Virus record (IMG/VR): IMGVR_UViG_3300019487_000088
Span: 1 to 26,843 of that record
Reading direction: 5' to 3' (one strand)
Length of the DNA stretch: 26,843 bases
DNA from: a virus
Under the pieces are notes generated by a model. That model had not been told where the DNA came from, did not search any database, and worked only from the letters and a program-made list of their open reading frames with translations. Both the position numbers and the translations under genes were made by a program. Position 1 is the first letter of the stretch. Each line of letters begins with the position of its first letter. This document shows positions 1-6,655 of the stretch, one piece after another.

Positions 1-113
1 CCTTGTTGGCGGATTTCACTTATTGCCAGGGCTTCCTGTATGTGGAAAAGTATTTCTTGCAGGCCATGAGACGTCCTATCCAGACCGGACCTGCGGCAAC
101 GGGGGAACAGACC

Positions 114-401
114 GTGACGCACGACCGCCCAGGCGCGCCCGACGGCCTCGAGCGCTCGGCCGCCCGCCGCGCGGCCCTGATCGCCGTCAAGCACGAATGC
201 GACTGGACAATGCGGCGCATCGCCGCTTGGCGGGGTCGCCTCGACGCCGAGGACGAAGACCTCCTCAGCGACGTCGAGGAGGCGGTCAAGGAGTCGCTGC
301 GGCGGCTGAGCCACCTCGCCGACCGTGCTGAGGCGCGCGCTGCGCGGCTTCCTGGGCCGGATGATGTGCCCGGAGGTAGGCCTCCAGCCTCGCGATCCTG
401 A
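114..401 (+). CDS. Hypothetical charged phage protein
   Basis: Encodes about 95 residues if translation begins at the GTG at 114, which has a GGGGGA ribosome-binding sequence at 101-106. The frame stays open upstream to base 3, but that part has no good start signal. The protein is rich in Arg, Ala and Glu. It has a predicted helical, acidic middle (LDAEDEDLLSDVEEAVKE) and a Pro/Gly-rich tail. I recognise no family. Its last ~116 bases run antisense through the 3' end of the repressor gene, so either the two genes overlap tail to tail or this gene is not translated to its end. Function unknown. Confidence 0.5.
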   Translation: MTHDRPGAPDGLERSAARRAALIAVKHECDWTMRRIAAWRGRLDAEDEDLLSDVEEAVKESLRRLSHLADRAEARAARLPGPDDVPGGRPPASRS

Positions 402-774
402 CCCGGATGGCTTCCATCTCGGCGAACGGGTCGTAGTCCGCGGGGTCCGCCTCGCTCGGCTCGAGGTCGCGGCCGCAGCGGGCGAACACCTCTGCGGCGT
501 TCACCCCGAGAGTGAAGGCGATCTGGTGGAGGATGTAGCGCTCGGGGTTGGGGGTCACCCATGTCCCGTACAAGGTCCGGCCGCCGTTCTCCAGGGCGCG
601 CCACGTGCTGTCCGAGATCTGCGTGCGTCTGGCCGCCTCCCGTTTCGACAGCCCAGCCGCCTCGCGCAGCCCGGCCAGCCACGCCCCGAAGGCCTTCCAA
701 CGCGCCTCGGTTTGCCCGTCTTGCTCGTTGCCAGCGTCGGCTGCCACCACACGCTCCCCAGTTTTCTGTCGCAT
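286..774 (-). CDS. XRE-family helix-turn-helix repressor (probable immunity repressor)
   Basis: A 162-residue protein with an XRE/Cro-CI type helix-turn-helix at about residues 30-98 (LREAAGLSKREAARRTQISD, then STWRALENG). A helical C-terminal segment around residues 117-135 may mediate dimerisation. There is no S24 peptidase domain and no HExxH motif, so it is not a LexA-like self-cleaving or ImmA-like protein. It is the only minus-strand gene and faces a Cro-like gene across a short intergenic space, the classic layout of a lysogeny switch, so I infer it maintains lysogeny. The ATG at 774 has no clear ribosome-binding site. A GTG at 747 lies six bases after GGGGAG and would give about 153 residues. 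Confidence 0.75.
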   Translation of the reverse strand: MRQKTGERVVAADAGNEQDGQTEARWKAFGAWLAGLREAAGLSKREAARRTQISDSTWRALENGGRTLYGTWVTPNPERYILHQIAFTLGVNAAEVFARCGRDLEPSEADPADYDPFAEMEAIRVRIARLEAYLRAHHPAQEAAQRAPQHGRRGGSAAAATP

Positions 775-782
775 TTTTTCGC

Positions 783-881
783 GTATCGCGCGTAACCATA
801 AGTCGACGTTCTTAACTTTCGCAAGCCGGGAGAAGTACGCGCCAGCGGGTCAGTACTGCGCATCGCGCATTGGTATTGCGC
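783..881. promoter_or_regulatory. Divergent switch region with repeated operator-like elements
   Basis: The 133-base gap between repressor and Cro-like gene holds three direct copies of GTAYYGCGC: GTATCGCGC (783-791), GTACTGCGC (853-861) and GTATTGCGC (873-881). The last two start 20 bases apart, about two helical turns. A perfect inverted repeat TGCGC-ATC-GCGCA lies at 857-869, and a shortened copy GTACGCGC at 835-842. These are the natural candidates for sites shared by the two XRE proteins; which protein binds which site is unknown. Confidence 0.5.
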
Positions 882-899
882 GGTGACAGCGGTTAGCTT
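870..899 (+). promoter_or_regulatory. Probable rightward early promoter (leaderless transcript)
   Basis: TTGGTA at 870-875 is followed after 18 bases by TAGCTT (894-899), matching the actinobacterial TANNNT -10 pattern. Transcription would begin around 906-908, at the ATG of the Cro-like gene, which has no ribosome-binding site. Leaderless mRNAs are common in actinobacteria. The third GTAYYGCGC element (873-881) overlaps the -35 element, which would suit repression. Confidence 0.45.
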
Positions 900-907
900 G
901 CCGGCCC

Positions 908-1135
908 ATGAGAGTCAACCGCGAGGCCCTGCGGGCCATTCGAAAGCGCAGTGGCTACAACCTGCCGGCGCTCGCCAAGCAGGCAGGCGTCACGACCTCC
1001 TGCCTGTGCGACCTCGAGCGGGGCCGCCGCAACGGCACCAAGAGGACCTTGATCGCCCTCGCCAAGGCGCTCGACGTCCCCCTCGAGGCGATCGTCTTGG
1101 ACCGGCCCTCACGTTCAGCCGAGCACGTCGCGTGA
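908..1135 (+). CDS. Cro-like XRE-family DNA-binding protein
   Basis: A 75-residue protein that is almost entirely a single XRE helix-turn-helix domain (residues about 5-65). It contains LPALAKQAGVTTSCLCDLER, where the conserved turn and recognition helix can be seen, followed by LIALAKALDVPLEAI typical of helices 4-5. It is divergent from the larger repressor gene and is the first gene of the long rightward operon. I infer a Cro-like role in entering lytic growth. The stop codon overlaps the GTG of the next gene (GTGA). Confidence 0.75.
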   Translation: MRVNREALRAIRKRSGYNLPALAKQAGVTTSCLCDLERGRRNGTKRTLIALAKALDVPLEAIVLDRPSRSAEHVA

Positions 1136-1464
1136 GCGTCACGCCGCTGCCCCATAGCCGGGCAGATGCTCGAGGCGAGCAGCGAGGGTCGACTGCGGAA
1201 GACGCCGGTCGGGCGCTGGAGCGGCTGATCCGCGAGCAGGTGAGCGCGGCGGTGCTGGCCGCGGCTCAGCCGGTCCCCGATCGGCTGTTGCTCACTGTGG
1301 AGCAGGCGGCCGCGCAGCTCGGCGTCAGCCCTCGCACCGTCGGCACCCTGTTGGCCGAGGGGCTGCTACCCGTGGTCAGACCGCGGCCCAAGTGCACCCG
1401 TATCGCCTACGCCGACCTCGTCTCCTACGTCGAGCGGCTCACGCGAGAGGGCGGTGCTCGATGA
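1132..1464 (+). CDS. Excisionase-like helix-turn-helix protein
   Basis: About 110 residues from the GTG at 1132, chosen because it overlaps the previous stop codon (GTGA). The N-terminal 50 residues are charged and of low complexity. Residues about 52-105 form a MerR/excisionase-type winged helix (HTH_17), with LLTVEQAAAQLGVSPRTV followed by a short wing and AYADLVSYVERL. Small proteins of this type act as excisionases or as binding modules of replication regulators. The genome also appears to use a Gp3-like RDF, which usually works with a serine integrase, so a transcriptional role is as likely here as excision. Confidence 0.65.
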   Translation: MSVTPLPHSRADARGEQRGSTAEDAGRALERLIREQVSAAVLAAAQPVPDRLLLTVEQAAAQLGVSPRTVGTLLAEGLLPVVRPRPKCTRIAYADLVSYVERLTREGGAR

Positions 1465-2117
1465 GCGCGGCCGCGACGGTGGTGGATCTTGTGACGGGTG
1501 AGGTGGTCGAGCCGCTCGACCAGGCCGCGGCGCGGGAGCTGACCGAGCGGATCCGCCGGACCGCCGACCGGCTGTGGGAGCTGCTGTCGGAGGCGCACGA
1601 GCGGCAGGCGTGGAGAGTGCTCGGCTACCGGACGTGGAAGGCGTACATCGAGAACGAGTTCTCCATGACCGAGCGCCGGTCCTATCAGCTCCTCGACCAG
1701 GCCCTCGTGATCCGCGAGCTGGAGACAGTCGCGGGACTGAACCGCGGTTCAGTCCCCATCACCGAGCGCCAGGCGCGGGAGATCAAGCCGCGGTTGGTCG
1801 AGGTAACCGAGCGGATCCGTGAGCGCGTGGCGGAGGAGCCGCCTCCCGCTCCCGCCGAACCGCTTGAGGCGGGTGACCGTCCCAGTCCTGCGCCTGCGTC
1901 TCCGGCTGTGGCTCCGGAGCGGGTGCGGGAGATCGTGGACGAGGTCGTGGCCGAGGAGCTCGAGCGACGGCGCAAGCGGCGGGAGGACCGCGAGGCGACG
2001 AAGGCTGTCCGGATGGGAGCGCCCCCCGGCTCCCGGGGTCGCCTGCGTCGCTCGGGCGCTGCCACGCCTGCCGGCGCAGCGCCGACCGCCATGGATCGTC
2101 ACGACTGGGAGGTCTGA
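1461..2117 (+). CDS. ParB/DUF3102-like DNA-binding protein
   Basis: 218 residues starting at the ATG at 1461 (ATGA overlap). Residues about 25-95 include WELLSEAHERQAWRVLGYRT, then a segment ending in SMTERRSYQLLDQA. This pattern is seen in actinobacterial plasmid and phage proteins related to the HTH core of ParB/KorB or to DUF3102 proteins. The middle is Pro-rich (about 130-155), followed by a strongly charged helix (ERVREIVDEVVAEELERRRK) and a basic tail. It probably binds DNA in early regulation, replication or partition. There is no ParA partner in the window, so partition is only a possibility. Confidence 0.55.
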   Translation: MSAAATVVDLVTGEVVEPLDQAAARELTERIRRTADRLWELLSEAHERQAWRVLGYRTWKAYIENEFSMTERRSYQLLDQALVIRELETVAGLNRGSVPITERQAREIKPRLVEVTERIRERVAEEPPPAPAEPLEAGDRPSPAPASPAVAPERVREIVDEVVAEELERRRKRREDREATKAVRMGAPPGSRGRLRRSGAATPAGAAPTAMDRHDWEV

Positions 2118-2584
2118 TGCCCTTCTCTGATTTCGACGGTCAGCGGGTGCCCCGCGGCCGTATCCGGTTCGCCGGCACCCAGGCCTGCCATCGCGAGCTC
2201 GACCGTGACTCCGAGGTGGTTGTCCTGGCGGTCGGCACGGTGTCAGCGATCACTTACAAGACGTTCGACGAGCTCCTCACTCGCCTTCATGCGGTCAAGG
2301 TCGGTGAGGCCTACGTCATCGAGGTCGACTACGTGGCAGCGTTGCTGGACAAGCTCCGCGCCGAGGCGGCCGAGCTGGCCGAGTCCGATGAGCCTCGCCT
2401 GTTCGACGTCGACCCGCCCCAACCCGCGCAGCCGACGGCGAAGGGTTCGGCGTTGGACCAGGCGTTGGCGTTCGCTGAGATGTCCGAGGCCGAGCACCCC
2501 GACGAGCCCGTCGACGAGCCCGACGAGGAGGACAGCGGCGCGGCCGGCAAGCGCAGCAGCCCGTTCTCGGAGGCGAGCTCATGA
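2117..2584 (+). CDS. Hypothetical phage early protein with acidic tail
   Basis: 155 residues; the start ATG overlaps the previous stop (TGATG). The N-terminal ~90 residues look globular and alternate beta strands (EVVVLAVGTVSAITYKTF) with helices (LLDKLRAEAAELAE). The rest is acidic and disordered (DEPVDEPDEEDS). I recognise no motif that gives a function. It lies in the early operon between a DNA-binding protein and a membrane protein, and its stop overlaps the next start. Confidence 0.6.
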   Translation: MPFSDFDGQRVPRGRIRFAGTQACHRELDRDSEVVVLAVGTVSAITYKTFDELLTRLHAVKVGEAYVIEVDYVAALLDKLRAEAAELAESDEPRLFDVDPPQPAQPTAKGSALDQALAFAEMSEAEHPDEPVDEPDEEDSGAAGKRSSPFSEASS

Positions 2585-2895
2585 TCTACGACCACAACAG
2601 CTTCCTGCCCGGCGGCCTCGGGATCGGCCACGCCGACGGCCCCGCCGCGTCACCCGCCTCCCCCAGTGGTGACGCGGCGGCGGCCCATCCCGTCAAGCTG
2701 CGCGACTGCCTGGACTGCGGCGCGCAGCGTGTCTACCCGGACGGCTTCGCCACCCCCCGCTGCTGCTGGGCGTGTGAGTGGGACCGCGAGGCCGAGCTGG
2801 CGGGCCCGCCGATGATCGGCGTGCTCATCGTGCTGCTGTTGGCCGGCTACCTGACCGGCGCCGCCGTCGTCTGGCTGGCGGTGAGCGGCGGATGA
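2581..2895 (+). CDS. Zinc-ribbon membrane-anchored small protein
   Basis: 104 residues. Two Cys pairs, C43/C46 (CLDC) and C62/C65 (CWAC), are spaced as in a zinc ribbon. A hydrophobic segment at about residues 79-100 (GVLIVLLLAGYLTGAAVVWL) should span the membrane, leaving only a few residues after it. The zinc ribbon would therefore face the cytoplasm or periplasmic side on a single C-terminal anchor. I do not recognise the family. Being in the early operon it may act on a host membrane target, but that is a guess. Confidence 0.55.
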   Translation: MIYDHNSFLPGGLGIGHADGPAASPASPSGDAAAAHPVKLRDCLDCGAQRVYPDGFATPRCCWACEWDREAELAGPPMIGVLIVLLLAGYLTGAAVVWLAVSGG

Positions 2896-3122
2896 TTTCT
2901 GTATATCTGTCAGCCGGCCGCTCGCGGCGTGAGGAGATCGCCCGCTACGCCGAGCTGGGTTGGGCGCTGGCCGACCAACAACGCGTCATCCTCGTCGGCC
3001 AGCCCGAGCACGCCTTCCACCGCCTCGGCCACATCGAGCAGCACGACACCTGGGAGCGGCTCCTGGAGCAGCTCCCAAGTCCCAACGCCGCCACCGGTGA
3101 CGACGACGAGGCGCCGTTCTGA
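2892..3122 (+). CDS. Short nucleoside 2-deoxyribosyltransferase-like protein
   Basis: 76 residues from the ATG at 2892 (ATGA overlap). It opens with ISVYLSAGRSRREEIARYAE and continues LGWALADQQRVILVG, then EHAFHRLG. These correspond to the first strand and helix and to the last strand region of the nucleoside 2-deoxyribosyltransferase-like fold found in phages. Family members are usually about twice this length. The middle part, which normally carries substrate-binding residues, is absent. It may be a minimal or decayed version with no enzyme activity. Confidence 0.45.
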   Translation: MISVYLSAGRSRREEIARYAELGWALADQQRVILVGQPEHAFHRLGHIEQHDTWERLLEQLPSPNAATGDDDEAPF

Positions 3123-3388
3123 TGGCCGCCGCTCCCGGTCTGGTCCTGAAGCTGCGCTCGACGTTGGAAGGCGCGCACATCCGCACCAGCGTGTTCGTCG
3201 GTCCCGAGGTCGGACGGCTGAAGTGCGCCGGGATGCTGGCGTTCGCGGTCCCTGAGGACGTGCGTGCCTGGCGCAGCCTGATCTGCCCGCTCGCGCGGGC
3301 CGGCGCCGGCTCCGGCTGGGCGCAGGTCCTGCTCGAGCACGGCCCGGGGCTGGACACCTTGGCCGGCTTCGACGAGGAGGCGTTCTGA
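3122..3388 (+). CDS. Hypothetical small phage protein
   Basis: 88 residues, with its ATG overlapping the previous stop (TGATG). The sequence has short beta-like stretches (LVLKLRSTLE, HIRTSVFVG, CAGMLAFAV) and an amphipathic segment around WAQVLLEHG, so it is probably a compact alpha/beta protein. No motif is recognised. It directly precedes the nuclease gene with a one-base overlap and probably belongs to the same translational unit. Confidence 0.5.
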   Translation: MAAAPGLVLKLRSTLEGAHIRTSVFVGPEVGRLKCAGMLAFAVPEDVRAWRSLICPLARAGAGSGWAQVLLEHGPGLDTLAGFDEEAF

Positions 3389-4173
3389 TGGCTGCCCCGT
3401 CGCGGGCCCGCAGCGCCGGCAAAGGACGCTTCTATGTCGACGGCCGCGGCGAGGCCTACTGGTCGGTCACGACGATTTTGAAGGCGGTCCCCAAGGACGC
3501 GCTGGTCTACTGGTCCGCCAAAGAGGCCGCGATCTGCGCGGTCGACAACATCCCCCGCATCCGCGCGATCCTCGGCGACGACGGCGACGGCCGGGAAGCC
3601 GCGATCAACTGGATCAAGGGCGCGTGCTGGCGCTCGAGCGGGAAGAAGATGGAGCTGGGCACCATCGTCCACAACGTCATCGAGGCCCTCGTCATCGACG
3701 GCCCCATGCCCGCCATCCCCAAGGACGCCGAACCATACGTCGACCAGTTCCTCGACTGGTACGCCACCTTCAACCCGCAGTTCCAAGCGTCCGAGATGAC
3801 GGTGTTCTCCCGCAAGGAGAAGTACGCGGGCACGCTCGACATGATCGCAACCGTGCCTGGGCTGGGCCGGCTGCTGATCGACACCAAGACCGGGTCGGGG
3901 GTGTATCCGGAGACCGCGTTGCAACTTTCGGCTTACCGCAAGGCCGAGTTCATCCTCCTCGCCGACGGTCGGGAAGAGCCGATGCCGGCCACCGACGGCG
4001 GCGCGGTGCTCCACCTGCGCCCCGACGGCTACGAGCTCATCCCGGTCCGCTGCGACGACGAGGTGTTCCGCCACTTTCTCTTTTGGCGTGAAGGCTATAG
4101 ATGGCTTAACGAGACCTCGAAGACAGTCATCGGTGACCCCCTCCACGCCGCTGCCGCGCACGGGGCCGTGTGA
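3388..4173 (+). CDS. Cas4/RecB-like PD-(D/E)XK exonuclease
   Basis: 261 residues. The catalytic pattern of the RecB/Cas4-type PD-(D/E)XK nucleases is visible in order: His95 in GTIVHNVIEAL, Glu136, Asp151 in GTLDMIA, the D-x-K core Asp165/Lys167 in LLIDTKTG, and the QxxxY motif Gln179/Tyr183 in LQLSAYR. No iron-sulphur Cys cluster of the Cas4 type is seen. Such phage enzymes degrade double-stranded DNA ends to prepare single strands for annealing during recombination or replication. The next gene's C-terminal module looks like part of a single-strand annealing protein, which fits an exonuclease pairing. Confidence 0.8.
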   Translation: MAAPSRARSAGKGRFYVDGRGEAYWSVTTILKAVPKDALVYWSAKEAAICAVDNIPRIRAILGDDGDGREAAINWIKGACWRSSGKKMELGTIVHNVIEALVIDGPMPAIPKDAEPYVDQFLDWYATFNPQFQASEMTVFSRKEKYAGTLDMIATVPGLGRLLIDTKTGSGVYPETALQLSAYRKAEFILLADGREEPMPATDGGAVLHLRPDGYELIPVRCDDEVFRHFLFWREGYRWLNETSKTVIGDPLHAAAAHGAV

Positions 4174-5462
4174 TGCCGATCCTCGACATCCAGCAGCGGT
4201 TGCGGGAGATCGGGCGTCTCCGGATCGGCGCGAAGACGACGTCGAGCAACGGCAAAGAACGACCGACCAAGCTCGACACCTTCCGCGTCACCTCCCCGTC
4301 TGCCGACCTGGTGCAGGCGGTGGCGGAGATCTACGGCGGCGAGCCGCGACCGTGGGACGGCGGGGAGGGCGCGCAGCACGAGGTCTACACGACCGCCGCC
4401 GAGCTGGAGATCATGCTCCCCCCGTTCGAGGTCCTCGACCAGTACTACGAGCTGTGGGCGGGCGGCGGCTGCCAACGCCGCTGCGACGGGCGCACCGAGC
4501 TCATCGGCATGAAGCCGTGCGCGTGCCCGTCCGACCCGGTCGAGCGCGCCGTCCTGGCCCAACGAGGCAACGCGTGCAAGCCGGCCACCCGGCTACGAGT
4601 CATCCTGCCCCAGGTCGCCGGGATCGGCGTGTGGCGGCTGGAGACCCACTCGTACTACGCGGCCACGGAGCTGGCCGGCGTCGCGCAGCTGCTCGCCGCG
4701 TCCACGGCGCACGGGTGCGCGCTGCCGGCCAAGCTCCGCCTCGAGCAACGCCAACGTAAGGTCCCCAACCAGCCGACCAAACGGTTCGCGGTCCCCGTCA
4801 TTGACGTCATCGCGCCGCTCGGGCTCGTGCTCGAATCCGTCGGCGCGGTCGCCGAGATCGGCCCCGCACGCACGGAACTGCAGCCCGGCCGCCGCGCGAC
4901 CCAGCGTCTCCCGTTGCCGGCGGGCGCGGAGCTGCCCGCCGACCCGACCTTCAAAGAGCTCCCGTCGGCGCGGCCGGCTCTGCCGGAGCCTCCACCGGTA
5001 CCGGCCGCGCCGGAGGGGCGTCCGGCGGAGCCGGCCCTACCCCCGGCTCCGCCGCCCCCGACCTCCGCGCCGCTCGGCATCACCGAAGACCTCGAACAGG
5101 AGCCCGAACGCGGCCAGCGGGATGAGCGGGACCGGCGGCTCGTCGATGCGGCCGAGGTCACGGCGGTGGCGATCGCCTGCCGCTCTAAGGCCGGGCTGGA
5201 CGATGAGGGCCGTCACGATTTGGTGTGGTCGGTGACCGGCGGGCGGACCCAGTCGTCCAAGGAGCTGTACTTCGGCGAGGTCGAGCAGGTCTTCATCGCC
5301 TGCGACCTGCTCGCCGGCGGCCACGCCACCTTCGACCCTGACCCTGAGGACGACACCGGATCCGGGCGCATCCTCGTCCGCGCCGACACCCAGGCCCGGA
5401 TCTCCTTCCCGCTGGACGTCCCCAAGACGCGTGCCTGGCTCGCGAAACAGGCGAAAGGCTGA
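4173..5462 (+). CDS. Gp3-like recombination directionality factor with extra C-terminal module
   Basis: 429 residues from the ATG at 4173 (TGATG); a GTG at 4170 is also in frame. Residues 1-235 match the actinophage Gp3-like family named after the phiC31 RDF. Matching features are the opening MPILDIQQRLREIGRLRIG, TKLDTFRVTSPS, the Cys cluster C100/C104/C116/C118/C135 and GVWRLETHSYYAATEL. These proteins bind a large serine integrase and switch it from integration to excision. phiC31 Gp3 is far shorter (about 245 residues). Here a Pro/Ala-rich linker (about 245-302) joins a second module (about 325-385) containing GRHDLVWSVTGGRTQSSKEL. That resembles a helical module at the C-terminus of phage annealing proteins. 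No integrase is in the window. Confidence 0.8.
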   Translation: MPILDIQQRLREIGRLRIGAKTTSSNGKERPTKLDTFRVTSPSADLVQAVAEIYGGEPRPWDGGEGAQHEVYTTAAELEIMLPPFEVLDQYYELWAGGGCQRRCDGRTELIGMKPCACPSDPVERAVLAQRGNACKPATRLRVILPQVAGIGVWRLETHSYYAATELAGVAQLLAASTAHGCALPAKLRLEQRQRKVPNQPTKRFAVPVIDVIAPLGLVLESVGAVAEIGPARTELQPGRRATQRLPLPAGAELPADPTFKELPSARPALPEPPPVPAAPEGRPAEPALPPAPPPPTSAPLGITEDLEQEPERGQRDERDRRLVDAAEVTAVAIACRSKAGLDDEGRHDLVWSVTGGRTQSSKELYFGEVEQVFIACDLLAGGHATFDPDPEDDTGSGRILVRADTQARISFPLDVPKTRAWLAKQAKG

Positions 5463-5467
5463 CGCGC

Positions 5468-5779
5468 GTGGCTGCTCACTCCTCGTCTGCGGTCAGCCCC
5501 GGGCGGCTGCACACCTCCGTCCAGGCCCGGCAAACATCCGGGGCCACGCCGCGGCAGCTGGCCTACTGGGTCGAATCCGGCCTGGTCACCCCGACTGTCC
5601 GGGCCTACGCCAGCGGCAGTACGCATCTGTGGACCGACGATCAGGTCGCTGAGCTGTCCCAGATCCGCCGCCTGCTCGAGCTGGGCATGTCCCTGCAGGC
5701 GATCCGCCGTCACTCCCCCGAGGTCCGCGCCCGCCTGGTCGACATCCTCACGCGCGGCCTGACGGGAGCCAGCCGATGA
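5468..5779 (+). CDS. MerR-like DNA-binding regulator
   Basis: 103 residues from the GTG at 5468, six bases after the RDF stop. Residues about 26-82 form a MerR-type winged helix: TPRQLAYWVESGLVTPTVRA, a short wing with LWTDDQVAEL, then RRLLELGMSLQAIRR, which matches the second helix pair of MerR proteins. No effector domain or Cys ligand set follows, so it is a stand-alone DNA-binding protein. It overlaps the next regulator gene by four bases (ATGA), which suggests the two are made together. Confidence 0.7.
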   Translation: MAAHSSSAVSPGRLHTSVQARQTSGATPRQLAYWVESGLVTPTVRAYASGSTHLWTDDQVAELSQIRRLLELGMSLQAIRRHSPEVRARLVDILTRGLTGASR

Positions 5780-5979
5780 GCGAACTTGTCGATGAGGAGA
5801 TGCTGCGCCCGTCAGAGGTGGCCAAGGCGTTCGGGGTGGACGTCAAGACCGTCACCCGGTGGGCCAAGGCGGGCAAGCTGCGCTCGATCCGCACGCTCGG
5901 CGGGCACCGCCGCTATCACGCCAGCCATGTCAAGGCGCTCCTGGAGGCGCACCAGGACCCCGCAGGAGACCGCCCATGA
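5776..5979 (+). CDS. BldC-like small MerR-type DNA-binding protein
   Basis: 67 residues, the same size as Streptomyces BldC (68). The core at residues 21-47 contains KTVTRWAKAGKL followed by SIRTLGGHRRY, which from memory is close to identical to BldC's DNA-binding region. BldC binds head to tail to direct repeats as an asymmetric oligomer and controls the onset of development. A phage-borne copy could regulate phage genes or compete at host BldC targets. It lies between another MerR-like gene and a small acidic ORF in the early operon. Short N- and C-terminal tails differ from BldC. Confidence 0.8.
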   Translation: MSELVDEEMLRPSEVAKAFGVDVKTVTRWAKAGKLRSIRTLGGHRRYHASHVKALLEAHQDPAGDRP

Positions 5980-6140
5980 TCCGTACGTTGGAGGAGCGTC
6001 TCCGCGCCTGGCTGGAGCAGCTGCAGCAGGAGCAGCTCGGGCTGGACGGCGCCGGCGGCTATTGGCCCATCGAGAAGGTCGCCGACACGGTCCGTGGGAT
6101 CCTCGACGATCCCATGCATCCCCTGTGGGACGGGTCATGA
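5976..6140 (+). CDS. Hypothetical 54-residue phage protein
   Basis: Starts at the ATG at 5976 (ATGA overlap) after CAGGAG at 5962-5967. The N-terminal half is a Gln/Leu-rich helix (LEERLRAWLEQLQQEQLGL) and the rest contains GYWPIEKVADTVRGILDD, suggesting two helices in a helical hairpin. No family recognised. It overlaps the following resolvase gene by four bases. Confidence 0.5.
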   Translation: MIRTLEERLRAWLEQLQQEQLGLDGAGGYWPIEKVADTVRGILDDPMHPLWDGS

Positions 6141-6655
6141 AGACCATCCCCAGCGTCATCGGGCTAGACCTGTCACTGACGGCCACCGGGGTCGCCAACG
6201 GCGCCGGCGCGACGACTCTCAAGTCGAGCGCGACGGGGATGGCCCGGCTGGTCGACCTCCGTGACGCCGTCCTCGCGGTCGGCGCCGGCGCCGACCTCGT
6301 CGCCGTCGAGGGCTACAGCTTCGGGTCGCGCACCAGCCAGGCGCACGCGCTCGGCGAGCTGGGCGGCGTCGTCCGCCTCGCCCTCCACGAGGCCGGCATC
6401 CGCTACGTGGACATCCCGCCGGCGACGCTCAAGCGCTACGCGTGCGGTAAGGGCAACGCGCCCAAGGCAGAGGTCTACGGCGCCGCCATCCGACGGCTGG
6501 GCTACCAGGGCTCCGATCACAACCAGGCCGACGCGCTGTGGCTCCGCGCGCTTGGCCTGGACGGGCTCGGCTACCCCATCGTCACCGTCCCCCAGACACA
6601 CCGCGCTGCTCTCAAGCCCATTGACTGGGCAGCGCTGCGCAAGGAGGTCGGCTGA
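6137..6655 (+). CDS. RuvC-like Holliday junction resolvase
   Basis: 172 residues from the ATG at 6137. The RNase H-fold acidic residues of RuvC enzymes are in place: Asp11 in GLDLSLTATG, Glu58 in VAVEGYSFG and Asp127/Asp132 in SDHNQADALWL, with the conserved Lys110 region GKGNAPKAEV between. The length matches bacterial RuvC (about 173). Phage RuvC-like enzymes cut four-way and branched DNA, clearing recombination intermediates before packaging. The PD-(D/E)XK nuclease upstream belongs to the same recombination module. Confidence 0.85.
   Translation: MKTIPSVIGLDLSLTATGVANGAGATTLKSSATGMARLVDLRDAVLAVGAGADLVAVEGYSFGSRTSQAHALGELGGVVRLALHEAGIRYVDIPPATLKRYACGKGNAPKAEVYGAAIRRLGYQGSDHNQADALWLRALGLDGLGYPIVTVPQTHRAALKPIDWAALRKEVG

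Noticed and set aside
20-799. Long minus-strand frame over the repressor region
   Set aside because: It is Arg/Gly/Pro-rich shadow sequence in another frame of the repressor, with no domain.
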